The notes: generated by a model from the sequence alone, not told the origin. A stretch of 64,000 bases of DNA from Diphasiastrum complanatum (GCA_029204225.1 CM055109.1:36554991-36618990), one strand, 5' to 3'; counted from the stretch's first letter, positions 33,499-45,935 are shown. A program made the numbers and translations.

Positions 33499-34598
33499 CT
33501 ACACTTCCCAGAAAATAGAATAAAAAACTCACATAGACAAGTTTAAAAGCCATATTGGAGACTCTCACAGTAAAACATTCAGCCACTGTTCTACTATCAA
33601 GTGGACTAAGAAATGTTAGTGGTCTCAATTGTTGCATACATGGTACCAAACCAACAAAGATCATTTTAGCAACAAGCACGTGTGATGCTCTAATGAATCA
33701 ACTGGATGATTTTTTTAATGATTTCATGTTTAGACAACTTCGTATAACTGACTCTGAGATTGGGGCTATAAAGGTTCATACAATATGAGCCATGGTTGCA
33801 CAACATTCAGGAACACTACGTTGCTGAATTAGGGGTCCAGAACAGTTCTGGAAAAAGATTAGATGTCAGAGTTTCAAAAACATGTCTTTTAGATATTATG
33901 AATCGTACAGTCTGGTCCCTGGGAAGGTTGTGCTGTACAGAAGGTTGTGTGAAGTTTAATTAGTCCATTTGGCAATATTCAGGGTTTCAGTTTTTATAGC
34001 TTCTTGATGGCATGACTTGAGAATGCTACCATTACAGAAGATAAGAGAGACAGAGATTGCAGAAAGTGATGAAAAGCGAAATCCTGATATGTTTTATAGA
34101 TATTTGACCATCCATTGACATGACCTACACACAGTCTTACACCATACGTACTTCTGATGCATCTCATGCCACTGACAAAAGTTTTGATCATTACTAGTAT
34201 AAATGCATTGTGCTTTCAAGTCTCAGAGTGAGAATTCAAAACCATAGAATCCCTGAGTTATGAGCATGTTTGAACTCGAAAGCTGAAAGCTGGACTTTAC
34301 AAACATCATCAAATAATGTTGGGGAGTTGGAACCTTAAAGGCACAGACTCAAAGCAAGCAGTATAAAAAAATTCATATATAAAGAGATTCATGGACCTGT
34401 ACATAGTGTTCATGAGCTCATGAGCCTAAAAGCTTGAAAGCACTAGTAGAAGACAATGAAGATGATGAAAATGGTCTGCAAAATGTTAGAAAGCGTTGCT
34501 GAACCAAACTAGTTTGAAGAGCATTTTCATTAATTCTGAAAATTAACATTTGTTTTTTTTATAAAAAAGGATTCCAAAAAATCATAAATTTAGGTCAT

Positions 34599-34644
34599 GT
34601 TCCGAAACGGAACATGTTCGGAATGTTGTTTCGAAATGCGTTCC
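34599..34644. repeat. GTTCCG palindrome cluster
   Basis: GTTCCGAAACGGAAC (34599-34613, 6-bp arms) is followed by gttcggaatg and tttcgaaatgcgttcc. It resembles sequences inside the 52.9-55.1 kb hAT-like region (TTTCGAAAC plus GTTCC), so it may be a remnant of an hAT subterminal region. Confidence 0.45.
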
Positions 34645-35084
34645 ATTTAAGAATGAGCATCTATGGGTTTCAACCACAACCTCTCCTCAGCTTTTTTGCC
34701 CATCTTCAATGTTGGATATGATGATGTCCTTGCATCAACTTGCGAATCCATGAGCCTAACTCTGCGTGATCCTCTAGGTATGCCTTTGCTTGTGCATATA
34801 GGTATTGTAGGCTCTACCGGCACCTTTGCCTCAGGATCAACATGACCTAATCTGCATTGTCCTCATAACCACTCTTTGCACCCCACTCCTTTGCATATTC
34901 CAACCTCATCACCCCTGGTCTGCTATTACACCCCTCTTAGTCCTAGCCATGGTCTTAGTGATCCTACATTCTCTCCTCTCTTTATTAGTTATCTGATAAT
35001 GCAGCTTTAAAAAACTTCATCATCTATGCTAGCCTCAGTGTGTGTGGTATTGACCAATCATGTACCTTATAGACCTATTTATGA

Positions 35085-35265
35085 TCGGATATGATATGGC
35101 CCAAGTACTTGAGTTTGGTTGAAAGAACTCACATTTCAACTTCTTAGCATAGAGCTTTTTGTATATCAAAAGCTTTAACACAGTATGAAGATGAGATGCT
35201 CTTCATGCTTCTAAAAGGTCTACCTTTAAATTAATATGTCGTCTATATACACAGTTATGGACTCG
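35085..35265 (-). pseudogene. Gypsy reverse transcriptase relic (YIDD region)
   Basis: Minus-strand translation shows VYIDDILI (35230-35252), KHEEHLI, then a KLYAKKLKCEFF-like block split over frames and an LGHI-like remnant. This is the palm/thumb of Ty3/gypsy RT. Stops occur every 10-20 residues, so it is very old. Confidence 0.65.
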
Positions 35266-35510
35266 GCTCATTACATTCGCCGCGTCCATTTACATTTACA
35301 GTTACTTTACTTTATGCATAAGCAGGCCTTGGGCCCTTTTTTATTCATTAGTGACATTCAGACTATATGGTTGGCCTTTGGCCTTATTATTCATTATTAG
35401 GCCATTTGGACATATTACTGGAGAGTGGGGGCCTTCTTGGAGGGCTCACTATTATCCCTCCCAGTTGGGCCCTAGCCACTGGAAGCTTCCTTTTAGGGCT
35501 TCCTCTTGGC

Positions 35511-35518
35511 TATAAGTA
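35511..35518 (+). promoter_or_regulatory. Possible TATA box of an LTR
   Basis: ctTATAAGTAgggaaac lies between two RT relics, preceded by ggcttcctcttgg and followed by a pyrimidine-rich tract as in plant LTR R/U5 regions. No LTR ends were found. Confidence 0.3.
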
Positions 35519-36029
35519 GGGAAACTGTGTCATTTGTCATTAAGCTGATGATATTGATCTCTCTCTTTAGCCTCCTTAATCTCTCTCTTTCCTGCTTTCA
35601 ATCTGGAATTTTTTCTTTGCTGCCTTGCCTTGCTCCTCCATCGCTGTTCCTACAGCTCCATTACCGTTTTGACAGCCCTGTTCCATCGCTGCTCCTTCCA
35701 CTCCTTCTTGCCCAACGTTCCCCCTGTTTTGTCCCCTCTTTTCTTTGCTGCCCAGCGCTCCTCCTCTTCCTTTCCATCGCTGTCCCTGCCTTCCGACCTA
35801 TCACTTTCGTCTGATATTTTTCCAGTTTGCAGCCATCTTCCACAGTTAGTTCCCTGACTGTCCAGCGCCCATCCTCATCCAAAAACTACCCAAAGGTTTC
35901 ATAAGCATTTCTGCTACTAAACTCTTGCCAAATCTTTAACGAGCCTCCCTCAGTGTGAAATGGAGCCTTGTACCTTGAAGTCAATTTTATCGCCGCAGCC
36001 CACACTTGAAGTCAATCAACTACATTTAG

Positions 36030-36400
36030 GAGTGTAGACCATTAGATAGAGCTGCTTCCTGAAGGTGCCCTCGCATCATTGTTTCTTTATAGGGTTAGCT
36101 TGAAGGTAGAAGAGGATGAAATTTTCAAGCAACTCTAGGAGTATCTTAGGATGGTCACATTCGTCCTAGTAAGTCCCCTTGAGAGCTCTAGTACTTTTTG
36201 GTTAGCAAAAAGGACGGAGGCACTCGCCTCTAGTTGAACAAAATGACCAAGACGGGGTACCCCTTACCTAATATGGATGATCTAATGGATCATCTAAATG
36301 GAGCAAAGTATTTCTCCAAGATTGACCTTAGATCAGGCTACCATTAGATAAGAAGTGGGGCGCTACACTTTTATGTGGTTTTCCACTCCATTCATCCACG
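36030..36400 (+). pseudogene. Gypsy RT N-terminal relic
   Basis: Plus-strand reading over three frames gives VDH-IELLPEGA, VEEDEIFKQLQEYLRM, FLVSKKDGGTRL and [14 protein letters not shown] followed by [16 protein letters not shown]. These are the linker, fingers and start of the palm of gypsy RT in order. Stops (after TRL and SGYH) and shifts make it dead. It may be the other end of the same old element as 35085-35265, inverted. Confidence 0.75.
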
Positions 36401-39400
36401 ACTGCAAGGAAGGGGGTGGTGTACTGGCTCTCTCACATTCTTAAAAAAATTATAATCATGGAAGGGGAGATGATATTCTCCTTCCCAGCCCCCAACTTCA
36501 CACCTGTTGCTGCACAGGCAAGCAAGAGCCTATGTAGCCTAGCTGGATATAGGGTAGTACAACCCCCGTATCACCAAGGATCCTCCTCCTAGCATGCCTG
36601 CGCAGGCTGGTTCACAATTGTGTCTGCTTGCACATATCCCCATTGTGAGTTGTAAAAATGTGTTTATCGATTGTAAAATAGGCTAAGTTGTCGACATGTG
36701 GTGACAACTATAAATTGATAAATAAAAAGGTTCAGTAGTTCTTAGTACTTCTTACCAACATCTGCACGTATACTTATGTGTCATTTGCCAACGTGGTATG
36801 TACCAACTTTTGTCAAGCACTACTAAGTTATCTTTATGCAGCATAGGTTGGGAGGAGACTTGTAGTAGATATTTCTTTGTGTTCTAGGTACTTTTATTTG
36901 AAATCAATAGAGGAGAAGTTTTTATGGTGTAAACCCAATCTTTTACTTCAGTCTTAGGGTTGTTAATGCAACACAACCTGACTAGTCATAGATGATGTCT
37001 ATACTAGTGTGATTGGTTGTATGTCATAATTGCACTTGAAATAAGCTCCATTTTTTTTGGGGAGGGGGGGTTCATCATCCAGACCTCCAATGTGGTGTCA
37101 TATGTGCATGTTTTTTTTGGCGATAGTTTGTAAAACTGTAAGAACATACGTTAAGTTGCAACCAAAGAGCTCCTTTCAAGGTTGGTTTCAAATCTTATTG
37201 GAGTAAAGGACATTTTGAGTTAGATTCTCAAGCTCAACACCCTCTTGATCACATTATACCAAAAGGTATTCCTTGAAGAAATGTTTGCTAATTTGATGAA
37301 AAGTTTTTTTCTTCCTTCATTTTCCATGGACAATACGCGAAATAAAAGGATCATATCACAAAACAAACTAAGCTTAAAACTTAAGAGTTACCGGCTTTTT
37401 GAACTCAAGAATAAATACCCTCCAAATGTCAAACAGACTTTACACATCCATCACACACCACTTAGAGGTTGGGCAACTATAAGTCTAATCATTCTATGGC
37501 AACAAGAATAGACAAGTTATGAAGGTTCCACATTGACATATTTCGCTATAGACTAGAGGCTTCAAGAATAATCATTTATTTGGAAACTTATAGAAGTTCA
37601 AGATTTTTAGGACGACTAAAGGCATCTATGTTAGCTTACTCTACAGTGACCTGCAGAGAGTACATGAGAAACAAGCTACTGCTAACTACTAGCTTGTAGG
37701 AGAAGGCACCTCCTAGAGTTACACCTCCAAGTGACAAAGATTTTCAAAGTTAAACAGAAACTCAGTTCTAAATTACCATTTCTCCGTTTCTTCAGAATAG
37801 GCAGTTGAGGTGAAGCTAAAAAAATTCTTCACAACCATCTATAGAAACATCGAATAGAAATAGATTTCCAAAAGGGTTTAACCACCCTCCACAAGAATCA
37901 TAGGTATTCCAGAGCATCAAAGTAGATTATGACTGTCACAATCATCCTAACATGTGTGTCTATTTCCATCCATGTGTGTTAGTGCCTTACCTGCTTTCCA
38001 ATGATTTGATGTTGTCTTCCTTTGTTTCTTCTTGTTGTCAAGAAAGAAGTCCTCCAAGATTTGTACTGAGCAAGTGCTTCATTGTAGTTTTTATTAGCAT
38101 CAAGCTGTCCTATTGTTTCCTTCCATAGGTTGTTAAGATCTGAGTGTCCTACTTGACTTTTCTACAAAAGGATATAACAATAGGGGTTGGATGCCTTGAA
38201 AATAATGAAGCCAAGCTTCATGATCAAGGCTTGGAGCCTCATAAAATTGGAGCAAGAGAATGTAAAATCATTGTTCATGGCAATCGAGTTAGCGATTATT
38301 GCTACTCATCATGGTTTACAAAAAGGATAGCAAGGCAAGGGACATAGTTGTTGAACTTGAACAGTAGACAAATCTAGCATTTCAACAAGATCAAGATCAC
38401 AAAGAAGATTTGGAATGGTTTGCCGATTTTTTTTCATTCAAGACTCCATCAAATAGGATTCATATGAGATAGATAGTCAACATAGAGATGGATCTAGGTG
38501 AATAAGTCTAGAAGCATTGGCTGGAGATCTTTGAAGTCCTGATCAACTGGCTAATAAAAAGTCCTCACAATCAGTGAGCCCTAAGGAGGTGGAGGCCTTT
38601 ATGCTTATCAATATAGCCTTCCTCCTACCTTCATATTGCTGATATTGCCATTAGCAATCTCCTATGGGGTATTCTCAACATAAAGAATGCCATGACCATG
38701 CAATTATAGGAGGAACCCCACCAACATAATGTCAGTTCTAGGATAGGGCAGCCGAGTGATGTTTCAGGCTTATGAATCAACAATAAATCTAGAAAGGGTC
38801 ATGATGATGAGAAAAAGGTTGAAAAAGCGGCAGCTAGTAGTAGCAAGATCAAGACCTTAGCAAGAAAAATATAATGTGTCATGCTAATATCCGGATAACA
38901 AGGACACTTTGTGTGGCAGTACTGTAACAGACCCGACGAAGAAAGGAGGTGCTCAATCTTTTGTAAGCCTCTATGTATCATAACAAGCACACTTCAACAG
39001 ACCAGACCAGCAATGACGTGCTTATCATTTGCAAAACCTAAATCAATAACAGGGACACTTCAAGCAAGACTTCTGCAACAAACCAACCAAGAAGAAAATG
39101 CTTATCTTTTGCATAAGCCTATACTGTAGTTGGAGCATATGCAAGTAGATTAGTCATCGATTTGAGAGAAACAAGGCACATGATTTTGGCTAGGAGACCC
39201 TTGAACATGTCTTAGGAGGTGAGAGCCTTTTAAATCTATTTAGGTGCAATGTGCATCCCCAATCAAAGATATTGAAAATGTTCCTCTAACATTGACCAAT
39301 GGAGGCCCCAGGTGTCTTTTCAATGTTCACTATGTGCTGAGAAACTCTCAAAGTCACTTTTTGGTGGCCAGAATACTAATGCAGGAGAAATGGAGAAACT

Positions 39401-39466
39401 GGTAAGGTTAAGTGAAATTGGCTTGCAGAAAAAAAAAAAATTGCTGGTACTTTTAACATTCTTACC
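36401..39466. other. Unassigned intronic DNA
   Basis: No coding signal on either strand. It includes a G-rich run near 37060, degenerate repeats at 38897-39126 and an A run at 39429-39440 next to the hAT insertion site. Confidence 0.5.
38897..39126 (+). repeat. Three degenerate ~75-bp tandem repeats
   Basis: Each unit contains a variant of aacaagcacacttcaacaga, an accgacgaagaa/accaaccaagaag block, and tgcttatcttttgcataagc-like text. Units start near 38897, 38980 and 39045. They are not coding. Confidence 0.6.
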
Positions 39467-39474
39467 ATGCAAAC

Positions 39475-39552
39475 CATAGTTGCAGCGAATCGCGATTTGC
39501 TGGAGTCGCGATTTGTGATTCGCGATTCTGCGAATCGTTGTAAAGAATCGTT
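39475..39552 (+). repeat. hAT-1 left terminal inverted repeat and subterminal repeats
   Basis: The terminal CATAGTTGCA is followed by a cluster of GCGATT/AATCGC words: gcgaatcgcgattt, gtcgcgattt, ttcgcgattc, gcgaatcg and aagaatcg within 70 bases. Clustered subterminal motifs are the usual transposase-binding sites of hAT elements. Confidence 0.85.
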
Positions 39553-40428
39553 ATTAAAAAAAAACAGATTAATGCATTTTTTGGCCTCCTCGCGGACAAA
39601 ATCGCGCCAGCCGTGGAGGAGGCAAATTTTTTTTTTAATGAGCTGTAGGCGTCTGATCTTCGCGAGTGAATAGTCGGCAGGCATCTACTCGGCGATACGG
39701 AGGTGGTGTGCATGGTGCCAGGGGGATCTGAGCTTCTTGGAGAGCGAATCGATCAGGTTTTGATATTTGGTAAGTGTAGGCTTGATTTTTTGCAAGTGTT
39801 GACATTGAGTTGTAGGCAACCAAATCGAGCATAGTTTGGCTCTAGAAGAGTTTTCTTCATGCCCACGGTGATTCCTACGGTGTCAGTTTCAGCCGTTACG
39901 GCACGCCTAGCGAGATTTGAACACCACATTCCAAATGCTTGTGTATTTTTGCCATTTTCACAAAATGACTTGTGGGCAACTGATTTAGGTGATGTCTGAG
40001 CCTAGAATGCATTTCCACATATCTGCAGAGACTCCTGTGACCTCCGTTCCTCCCGTCTACGTCCGTATCACAAATTTCAAATTCCATGCCCTAATTCCAT
40101 GTTTTTTAGGGTTTAGGTGTGGACCATCGCGCAAGCATCTGCCAGGGGCGTGGTTTAGGCCCACACTGCACTCCTTTACGACTGCACAGACTCTCACGCT
40201 AACGTCAATTGCCCGTTATCGCTCATACTGAAATAATTCTATCCCACGCCCTAATCTCATGTGTTTTTTGGCACTTGCTATGATATGTGAATTGGAATCG
40301 TTGTGATGTATGCTCTGATATTTTGAGCTGTATTTGAGCTCGGTAATGTTGTTCAATGCAATGTATTTTTTCTACTGAACGTTTGCTTGATTATTTTTTG
40401 TTTGCAGGTTTGATCTCGTGTTGATACG

Positions 40429-40816
40429 ATGCCGGTGTGGGACCGAGGCCTTTGGGCCGAGGTTGAGCTTACCGACGGGGATGTGGCTACACACCATGGC
40501 TCAGGCACCCGCAGATGGAGATGCTTGCATTGCGGTGGTCACTTCACGGGATCACTCACCAGGGTTAGGGCTCACTTGCTGCAGGTCAAAGGGCCAGATG
40601 GGCGAACATTGGGCATATCTGATTGCCCCAGAATTTCTGATGAGGATCTGCAGAGGTTGTCTACCATGTACGGGCCCGATACTGCATCACAGGGTTCTAG
40701 ACAGGGATAGGTAGTCGGAGCAGCTACAGGCAGGCAGGCAGCAGGGCTCACATGCAGGCATGCAGGGCCTACCACGGGTATTGGGCCCAGTACATCATGG
40801 GCAGGGCATGGGCATG
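40429..40816 (+). pseudogene. hAT-1 transposase, BED zinc-finger exon
   Basis: The exon follows an acceptor ttgtttgcag (to 40408) and starts at ATG 40429, MPVWDRGLWAEVELTDGD. RWRCLHCGGHFTGSLTRVRA, then HL and GISDC fit the BED finger (Cys-x2-Cys, His, Cys), which binds transposon ends. The frame stops at 40708-40710. In another frame a Gln/Gly/His-rich tail coded by a minisatellite runs on to the chromovirus insertion at 40816. Confidence 0.75.
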
Positions 40817-41174
40817 TGTAATAGATCCTAACACCACAGTATGGCAAACACTAACTGATCCACCCAACCTTGCCCACTCCCTGATATAGAGTAAGCCCCT
40901 CCTAGCCCAGTGTGAGGACTGGTAGCATGCAACTGCCAAGTGTCGGCCACGTGGCACTGACATGGCTGACTGCACGTCGGGACCCAATTGGGGGCCCTGT
41001 CCTGCTGACAAGGTCCCTAGACTGTGGTAGGCCTGCCATAGCTATGGACCGTGCTGGGGCACACTACTCACACTGTCTTGCCCTGTTGGTCGTGTACGCT
41101 GGAGCCGACCCTGACTGTGGTATCTGACCTATCTGTGTTCTCTAGGGTTCGGCACTGGTCACGAGCTCGTAACA
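40817..41174 (-). repeat. Chromovirus 3' LTR
   Basis: On the minus strand it begins TGTTACGAGCTCG, right after the polypurine tract (rc of ctccctcccccttaag, 41175-41190), and ends GGATCTATTACA. It carries 22 bases near 41100-41125 missing from the other LTR. Confidence 0.93.
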
Positions 41175-41185
41175 CTCCCTCCCCC

Positions 41186-42040
41186 TTAAGAACCGTCTTG
41201 GTTCTCTAAGACAAAGTCTGGAAAAATCTTGCAAAGGATGCTGCCTCTTTCCCAGGTGGCATTCTCAACAGGCTGATCATTCCACTTGACCAGATATTCT
41301 TGGTATAGAGTATGACAAGTCTGCATCTCTCTACTATCAAGAATCTCCTCTGGTTCATGTGGAGGTTGCTGAGGATCCAATGGGAGAACTAGAACACTGT
41401 CCCCTACTAGATTTTCTGATCTGGTAAAGGCTTTTCGTAACTGACTTACATGAAAGACTGGAAAAACCTTACTACTGTGTGGGAGTTCTAGTTCATAGGT
41501 GACCTCACCTAGTCTCCTACTGATGGTAAAGGGACCACAATACCTTGGAGACAACTTAGCACACACTCCTGATTTGAGGGTTTTAGAGTCAACTGGAACT
41601 CTCAAGTAGACTTTCTCACCAGTGGAGAACTGCACATCCCGTCTGTGTGGATCTGCATAATGCCTGGCTCGATCATGGGATTGCCTAATGCTACGCTTAG
41701 CATGTTCTATCATCTGGTTTAGGTCCTCTAAAAAGTTTCTGGCTGCTTCAACTTTTTCTTGTTTAAACCCTATAGTTGTGGGTGAGCGTGGCTGAAAATC
41801 GTACATCAGCATAAATGGGCTATATCCCATAGCTGAATGTTTGGTACTGTTGTAAGCAAACTCTAATATCGAGAGATACTCCTCCCAATTAGTCTGCTTC
41901 TTGCTGACGTATGCACGAAGCATATCCTCCAGCACCTGATTTATCCTCTCTGTTTGACCGTCCGTCTGTGGATGGTCAGTGGTACTCATATTAAGTTTAG
42001 TATGGAGATGATGGAATACTGCCCTCAAAAAAATTTCCAT
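41186..42040 (-). pseudogene. Chromovirus integrase C-terminal half with chromodomain
   Basis: An open frame of 284 codons reads FHHLHTKLNMSTTDHPQTDG, the catalytic Glu block (GQTERINQ), then EFAYNSTKHSAMGYSPF and the GPFTISRRLGEVTYELELP domain. It ends with a chromodomain-like segment: EEILDSREM, YLVKWNDQPVENATWE and a final hydrophobic stretch. A chromodomain marks the chromovirus branch and directs integration by binding modified histones. The frame is shifted from the preceding core at about 42000-42040. Confidence 0.9.
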
Positions 42041-42476
42041 TCAACTTATTGTCCCGGTCGCTGACTATGCCGGAAGGTAGACCGTACAATTTAAATAGCC
42101 TGTCTACAAACAACCTCGCTAACTCTGGAGCTCTAACGGTTGTTTTGGTCAGAATAAAATGAGCCATTTTGGTCAGACGGACAACTGTGACCCATATAGC
42201 GTCATTACCCTTTTGGGTTTTAGGCAGGCCTACTATAAAATCCATGGAGATACTCTCCCATTTACCAGCTGGTATATCTAAGGGCTGCAACAACCCTCCT
42301 GCCTTTAAACGCTCTGCTTTGTTTACTTGACATTTCTGGCAATTGGTTACATACTGTTGAACGTCCTTTTTCATACTGGGCCAGAAAAATTGCCTACGAA
42401 GAAGCTCATAGGTCTTCTGTATGCCTAGGTGTCCCGCACTAGGATTGTCATGACATTCATATAGGACCTGCTGCCT
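41997..42476 (-). pseudogene. Chromovirus integrase zinc finger and core start
   Basis: After a TAG at 42477-42479 the same frame reads VLYECHDNPSAGHLGIQKTY (first His pair), NCQKCQVNKAE (Cys pair), SMDFIVGLPKTQKGND (first catalytic Asp) and GIVSDRDNKLNG (second Asp). It then shifts near 42035, and the frame ends at 41997. Confidence 0.88.
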
Positions 42477-43394
42477 CTAATCCTTTGAATTGGGGACACA
42501 TACTCTATCTCTATAGAGCAAGTACTCATCCTGAATGGAATACTGTTTCCATTTGAATCCTTGAGTCAACTGACCCTCAACCACTGGGGTTTGCTTGGGT
42601 AATACAGGCTCAGAATCCTCAACGTCATCTGACGACGTATACTCGGACTCATCATCATCCTCAACGGAAGCTGCCGTATACTTGGATGAACTGGCACCAG
42701 CCCCGGGAATTGGTTTTGGAGTTTGTAACTGTCTGCTCTGGACTGAGTTCCAGATAGTAGAGAAGAATGCATAATGCTGGAACTTCCCTCTCAAGGACTC
42801 GAGTAACTCATTACGAATCTGAGTAAAACTCAGCTCGTTTATCATAGGCATTCTGCTAAGGGCATCTGCTACTATATTGAATTTCCCCCGTCTATATCTG
42901 ATAGACATATCAAACTCTTGCATCAACTCTGCCCAACGAGCTTTCCGACCTCTAAGCTCAGGTTGATTGCTGAGACTTTCATGGTCTGTCAGGACCTCAA
43001 AGTTGGCACCATACAAATAATGCGTCCAAGTCTTAAGGGCATGGACTATAGAAAAGAGTTCCTTTTCATAGGCACTGTACCTAGTCTGAGCTGGCTCGAG
43101 TTTTTTACTCTCGAACGCAATTGGTCGTCCACCTTGAGTTAGCACAGCACCTACTGCAAAGTCGCTAGCATCTGTTTCGACCACAAATGGCTGATTGGGG
43201 TCAATGACCTTTAAAACTGGTGCTGTAGCTAAGGCTGTTTTGAGAGCATCAAAGCTCTCCTGCTGTGCAGACTCCCAAATGAACTCCTTTCCCTTCCCCT
43301 TAAGAAGATTTGTCATGGGAACTGCTATCTGAGCATATTCCTTGACAAATTGTCTGTAATATCCCGCCAAACCAAGAAAGATCTGAAGTTCCAA
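42477..43394 (-). pseudogene. Chromovirus RT connection and RNase H
   Basis: FLGLAGYYRQFVKEYAQIA begins the connection. RNase H has VVETDASDFAVGAVL, YEKELFSIVHALKTW and LTDHESLSNQP, then ALSRMP. A Ser/Asp/Glu-rich linker (EDDDESEYTSSDDVEDSEP) follows before the integrase zinc finger. The domain is intact in itself, but the frame is shifted from RT near 43390 and ended by TAG. Confidence 0.9.
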
Positions 43395-43940
43395 AATATT
43401 CTAAGTCTCAGCCAACTGAGTATGGCTTTAACCTTATTCGGGTCCATCTTAATCCCATCTGACGAGATAATGTGACCCAAATATGCTATTTCTTCAACGA
43501 AGAATTCACACTTGGATTGTTTAGCATAAAGCTTATGCTTTTTGAGCAGTCGAAACACTTTTCTGAGGTGTTTTAGATGCTCCTTCCTCGTTTTGCTGTA
43601 GACGAGGATGTCATCTAAAAATACGACCACGAATTTACCCAAGTATGGTCTGAGGACACTTTTTCATCAAGGTCATAAAGGTAGCTGGAGCATTTGTGAG
43701 CACAAATGGCATCACCTTAAACTCATAATGACCGTGACGAGTCCTAAAAGATGTTTTCGGGACATCTTCCGATTTTATACGGACTTGATGATATCCCGAT
43801 CTGAGGTCTATTTTACTGAAAAATTTAGCCTCGTCAAGTTGATCAAACAACTCGTCTGCCCGAGGCATAGGGTATTTATTCTTTATTGTGACTTTACTGA
43901 GGGCTCTGTAATCTACACCAAAAGGACTGGTGAGGCCCAT
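43325..43940 (-). pseudogene. Chromovirus reverse transcriptase palm and thumb
   Basis: 43940-43635 reads [35 protein letters not shown] and [15 protein letters not shown]. 43642-43325, in another frame, holds the catalytic FLDDILVYS box and LLKKHKLYAKQSKCEFF, then YLGHIISSDGI. The fingers (about 10 residues around KKDGTWR) are deleted next to [11 protein letters not shown] at about 43915-43945. Confidence 0.9.
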
Positions 43941-44905
43941 GGTGAACTACTGGTCCAAATTTGGCCTTTCCCAAGATAATCTGTTAATTGCCTAGTTATT
44001 TCTTCATCCTCTGTTCGGCTGACCCGATACGGAGGTTTAGAAACAGGTGCTGTACCTGGTACTAGGTTTATTACATGATCTACCTCTCTGCTAGGTGGCA
44101 AACCATGTGGCAAATCTTCAGGAAAAACATCTTTAAATTTAGACAATAAAGTTTCTAATTTACTAATTTTCTGCTGTATAGAACTAGAAATAGAAACTTC
44201 AGGAATAAACTGAAAGTCACATAAGAATACCTGATGGTCTTCGTCTCCGATTAGCTGACAGAGCTCTGAACTGCAGACCATAGGACTGTTGGGAACATCA
44301 TGCTCCCCATGCAACTGGATCTCTCGGCCTTTATGCTGAAAGCTGAGGGTGTTCTCCTGATAATTTCTGTGGAGGGAAGGTCCTAAACTGTAGAGCCAAT
44401 CTCTCCCGAGAACAATGTCTGTGCGATCCAGGTGCATTATCTGACAGTTTATTTCATCTTGGTACCCCTGAATACCAAGATTTAAGTTACTTACCATAGT
44501 TTCCCAGATTTTCTTATCTTCACCCTTAGCTAGTGAAATTATGTACCTATGCTGACTAGGTACTTCTGGTAGTTTAAGTTTTTTAATCAGGGTGTAGTTG
44601 ATGAAATTATGGGTTGCCCCATCATCAACTATAACTCTCACTGACTGGTTACCAACTTTCCCATGCATACGTACTAGGTCATGCGGCCCAAAGCTGAAGG
44701 GTCTCGCTAGCATTCCAGAGGTCAGCTGGCAACGGTGTTCATGATCTTCATGATACACTTTGATCTCGGAAGCTGCCGAGTCACTGGGGAAACTTACAGT
44801 CTGAACAAGATGAACTTGTTTCTTATCTTTTTTATCTCTTTTAGTGAAAGGCCCCTTGGGACACTGTCTGACTGTGTGTCCCTTGCCCATACACACAAAG
44901 CACAA
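43913..44905 (-). pseudogene. Chromovirus zinc knuckle, protease and RT linker
   Basis: A 330-codon open frame starts at an intact CCHC knuckle CFVCMGKGHTVRQC. The protease reads VRVIVDDGATHNFI, with D-D-G where D-S-G or D-T-G is normal, followed by LDRTDIVLGRDWL. The linker to RT has FKDVFPEDLPHGLPPSREVDH and ends [12 protein letters not shown] one-base frameshift in a T run near 44925 cuts it from gag. Confidence 0.88.
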
Positions 44906-44924
44906 ACGTTCTTGTTTGGCTTTC

Positions 44925-45935
44925 TCAAAAATCTTCTGGTTTTAAGGGTTGTATGAGTGAAGGGCGTTTCTGAGGAGCTTCACCTTTAAATTTATCTTCT
45001 TTCTTTCTTTTTAAAAATTTCTTTTTAAATTGAAAGTCTTTCTGAGGAGGCTGCTCTGAAAGGGGCTGCTGTCTCGCCCTCTTCCTACCCACTGAATCAT
45101 CATAGATTTGAGCATATCTGAGAGCTTGCTCAAGGGTAGTAGGCGAGTTTCTCTGGACCTCTACTTTATATTCATCTTTGAGGCCACGGACAAATCCCCT
45201 GATTTTCTGATAATCATCCATATTTTTAATTTTTAAAATTGCTTCTCAGTACTGCGAGATATATTGGATGAGGGACTTGTCCATTACTGTTCTTTCCCAG
45301 GCTTCCCAGACTCTATCAAGTTCATTTTCTGGTAGGAATTCTCGTAGGAAAGCTTCTTCAAAGGCTTTCCATGACCGGGGAGTCTGCCCAGTCTCCTGGA
45401 GATTTAACCACCACTTATAGGCCATGGGCCCTAAGGGAAGACTGGCCTCAATTGCTTGCAAATGGTCAGGGGTCTGTTTAAGAGCATGAATGTTCTTCCA
45501 TTTGCCGAGGAAGGTTTGTAGAATATCTGCATTTCTATCCTTCTCTTCCCCAATAAAAGTAGGAGGCTTTAAATCTTTAAAAACACTGGGGTGAGACCGC
45601 AAAGTCTCACCCAAAACTGATGGAAGTGGAGAAGTGGAAAACTGAGAAGTGAAGGGAAGGCTTCCTTTCGCGGAACTCAAAATCAAGCCTTTGAGGTCAG
45701 CGAATGAGTCATCCACAATGGACTTGAAATTGGCTAATGCCAACTTCAGTTCGTCCACTTCTGTTACCAAGTGGAGAAACTACTCCTTGGTAACCAGTTC
45801 GTCGAGTTCTTCGGCAAACTGTTCCTGTTCTTCCATTTCCATTGGTTCTTACCCTATACTGTAAGCCAAGGCTTCTGTTTCAAGTTCGTCGATGCCTCTC
45901 TCCGGGGGTTGATCGGGTCCCTGAGGAGTGGTCAT
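44925..45935 (-). pseudogene. Chromovirus gag
   Basis: The likely start is the ATG at 45935 (MTTPQGPDQPPERG). Nonsense codons stand at 45851-45849 (TAA), 45782-45780 (TAG) and 45248-45246 (TGA), all in one frame. Gag motifs are LKPPTFIGEEKDRNADILQ, YKWWLNLQETG, FLREFLPENELDRVWEAW and then FVRGLKDEYKVEVQ, with a Lys/Arg-rich stretch before the knuckle. It would form the virus-like particle. Confidence 0.88.

Noticed and set aside
40817-41174. Possible terminal inverted repeat or host exon at the duplicated about 350-bp sequence
   Set aside because: Direct repeats with TG..CA ends, a primer site, polypurine tract and GCATG duplication show these are LTRs.
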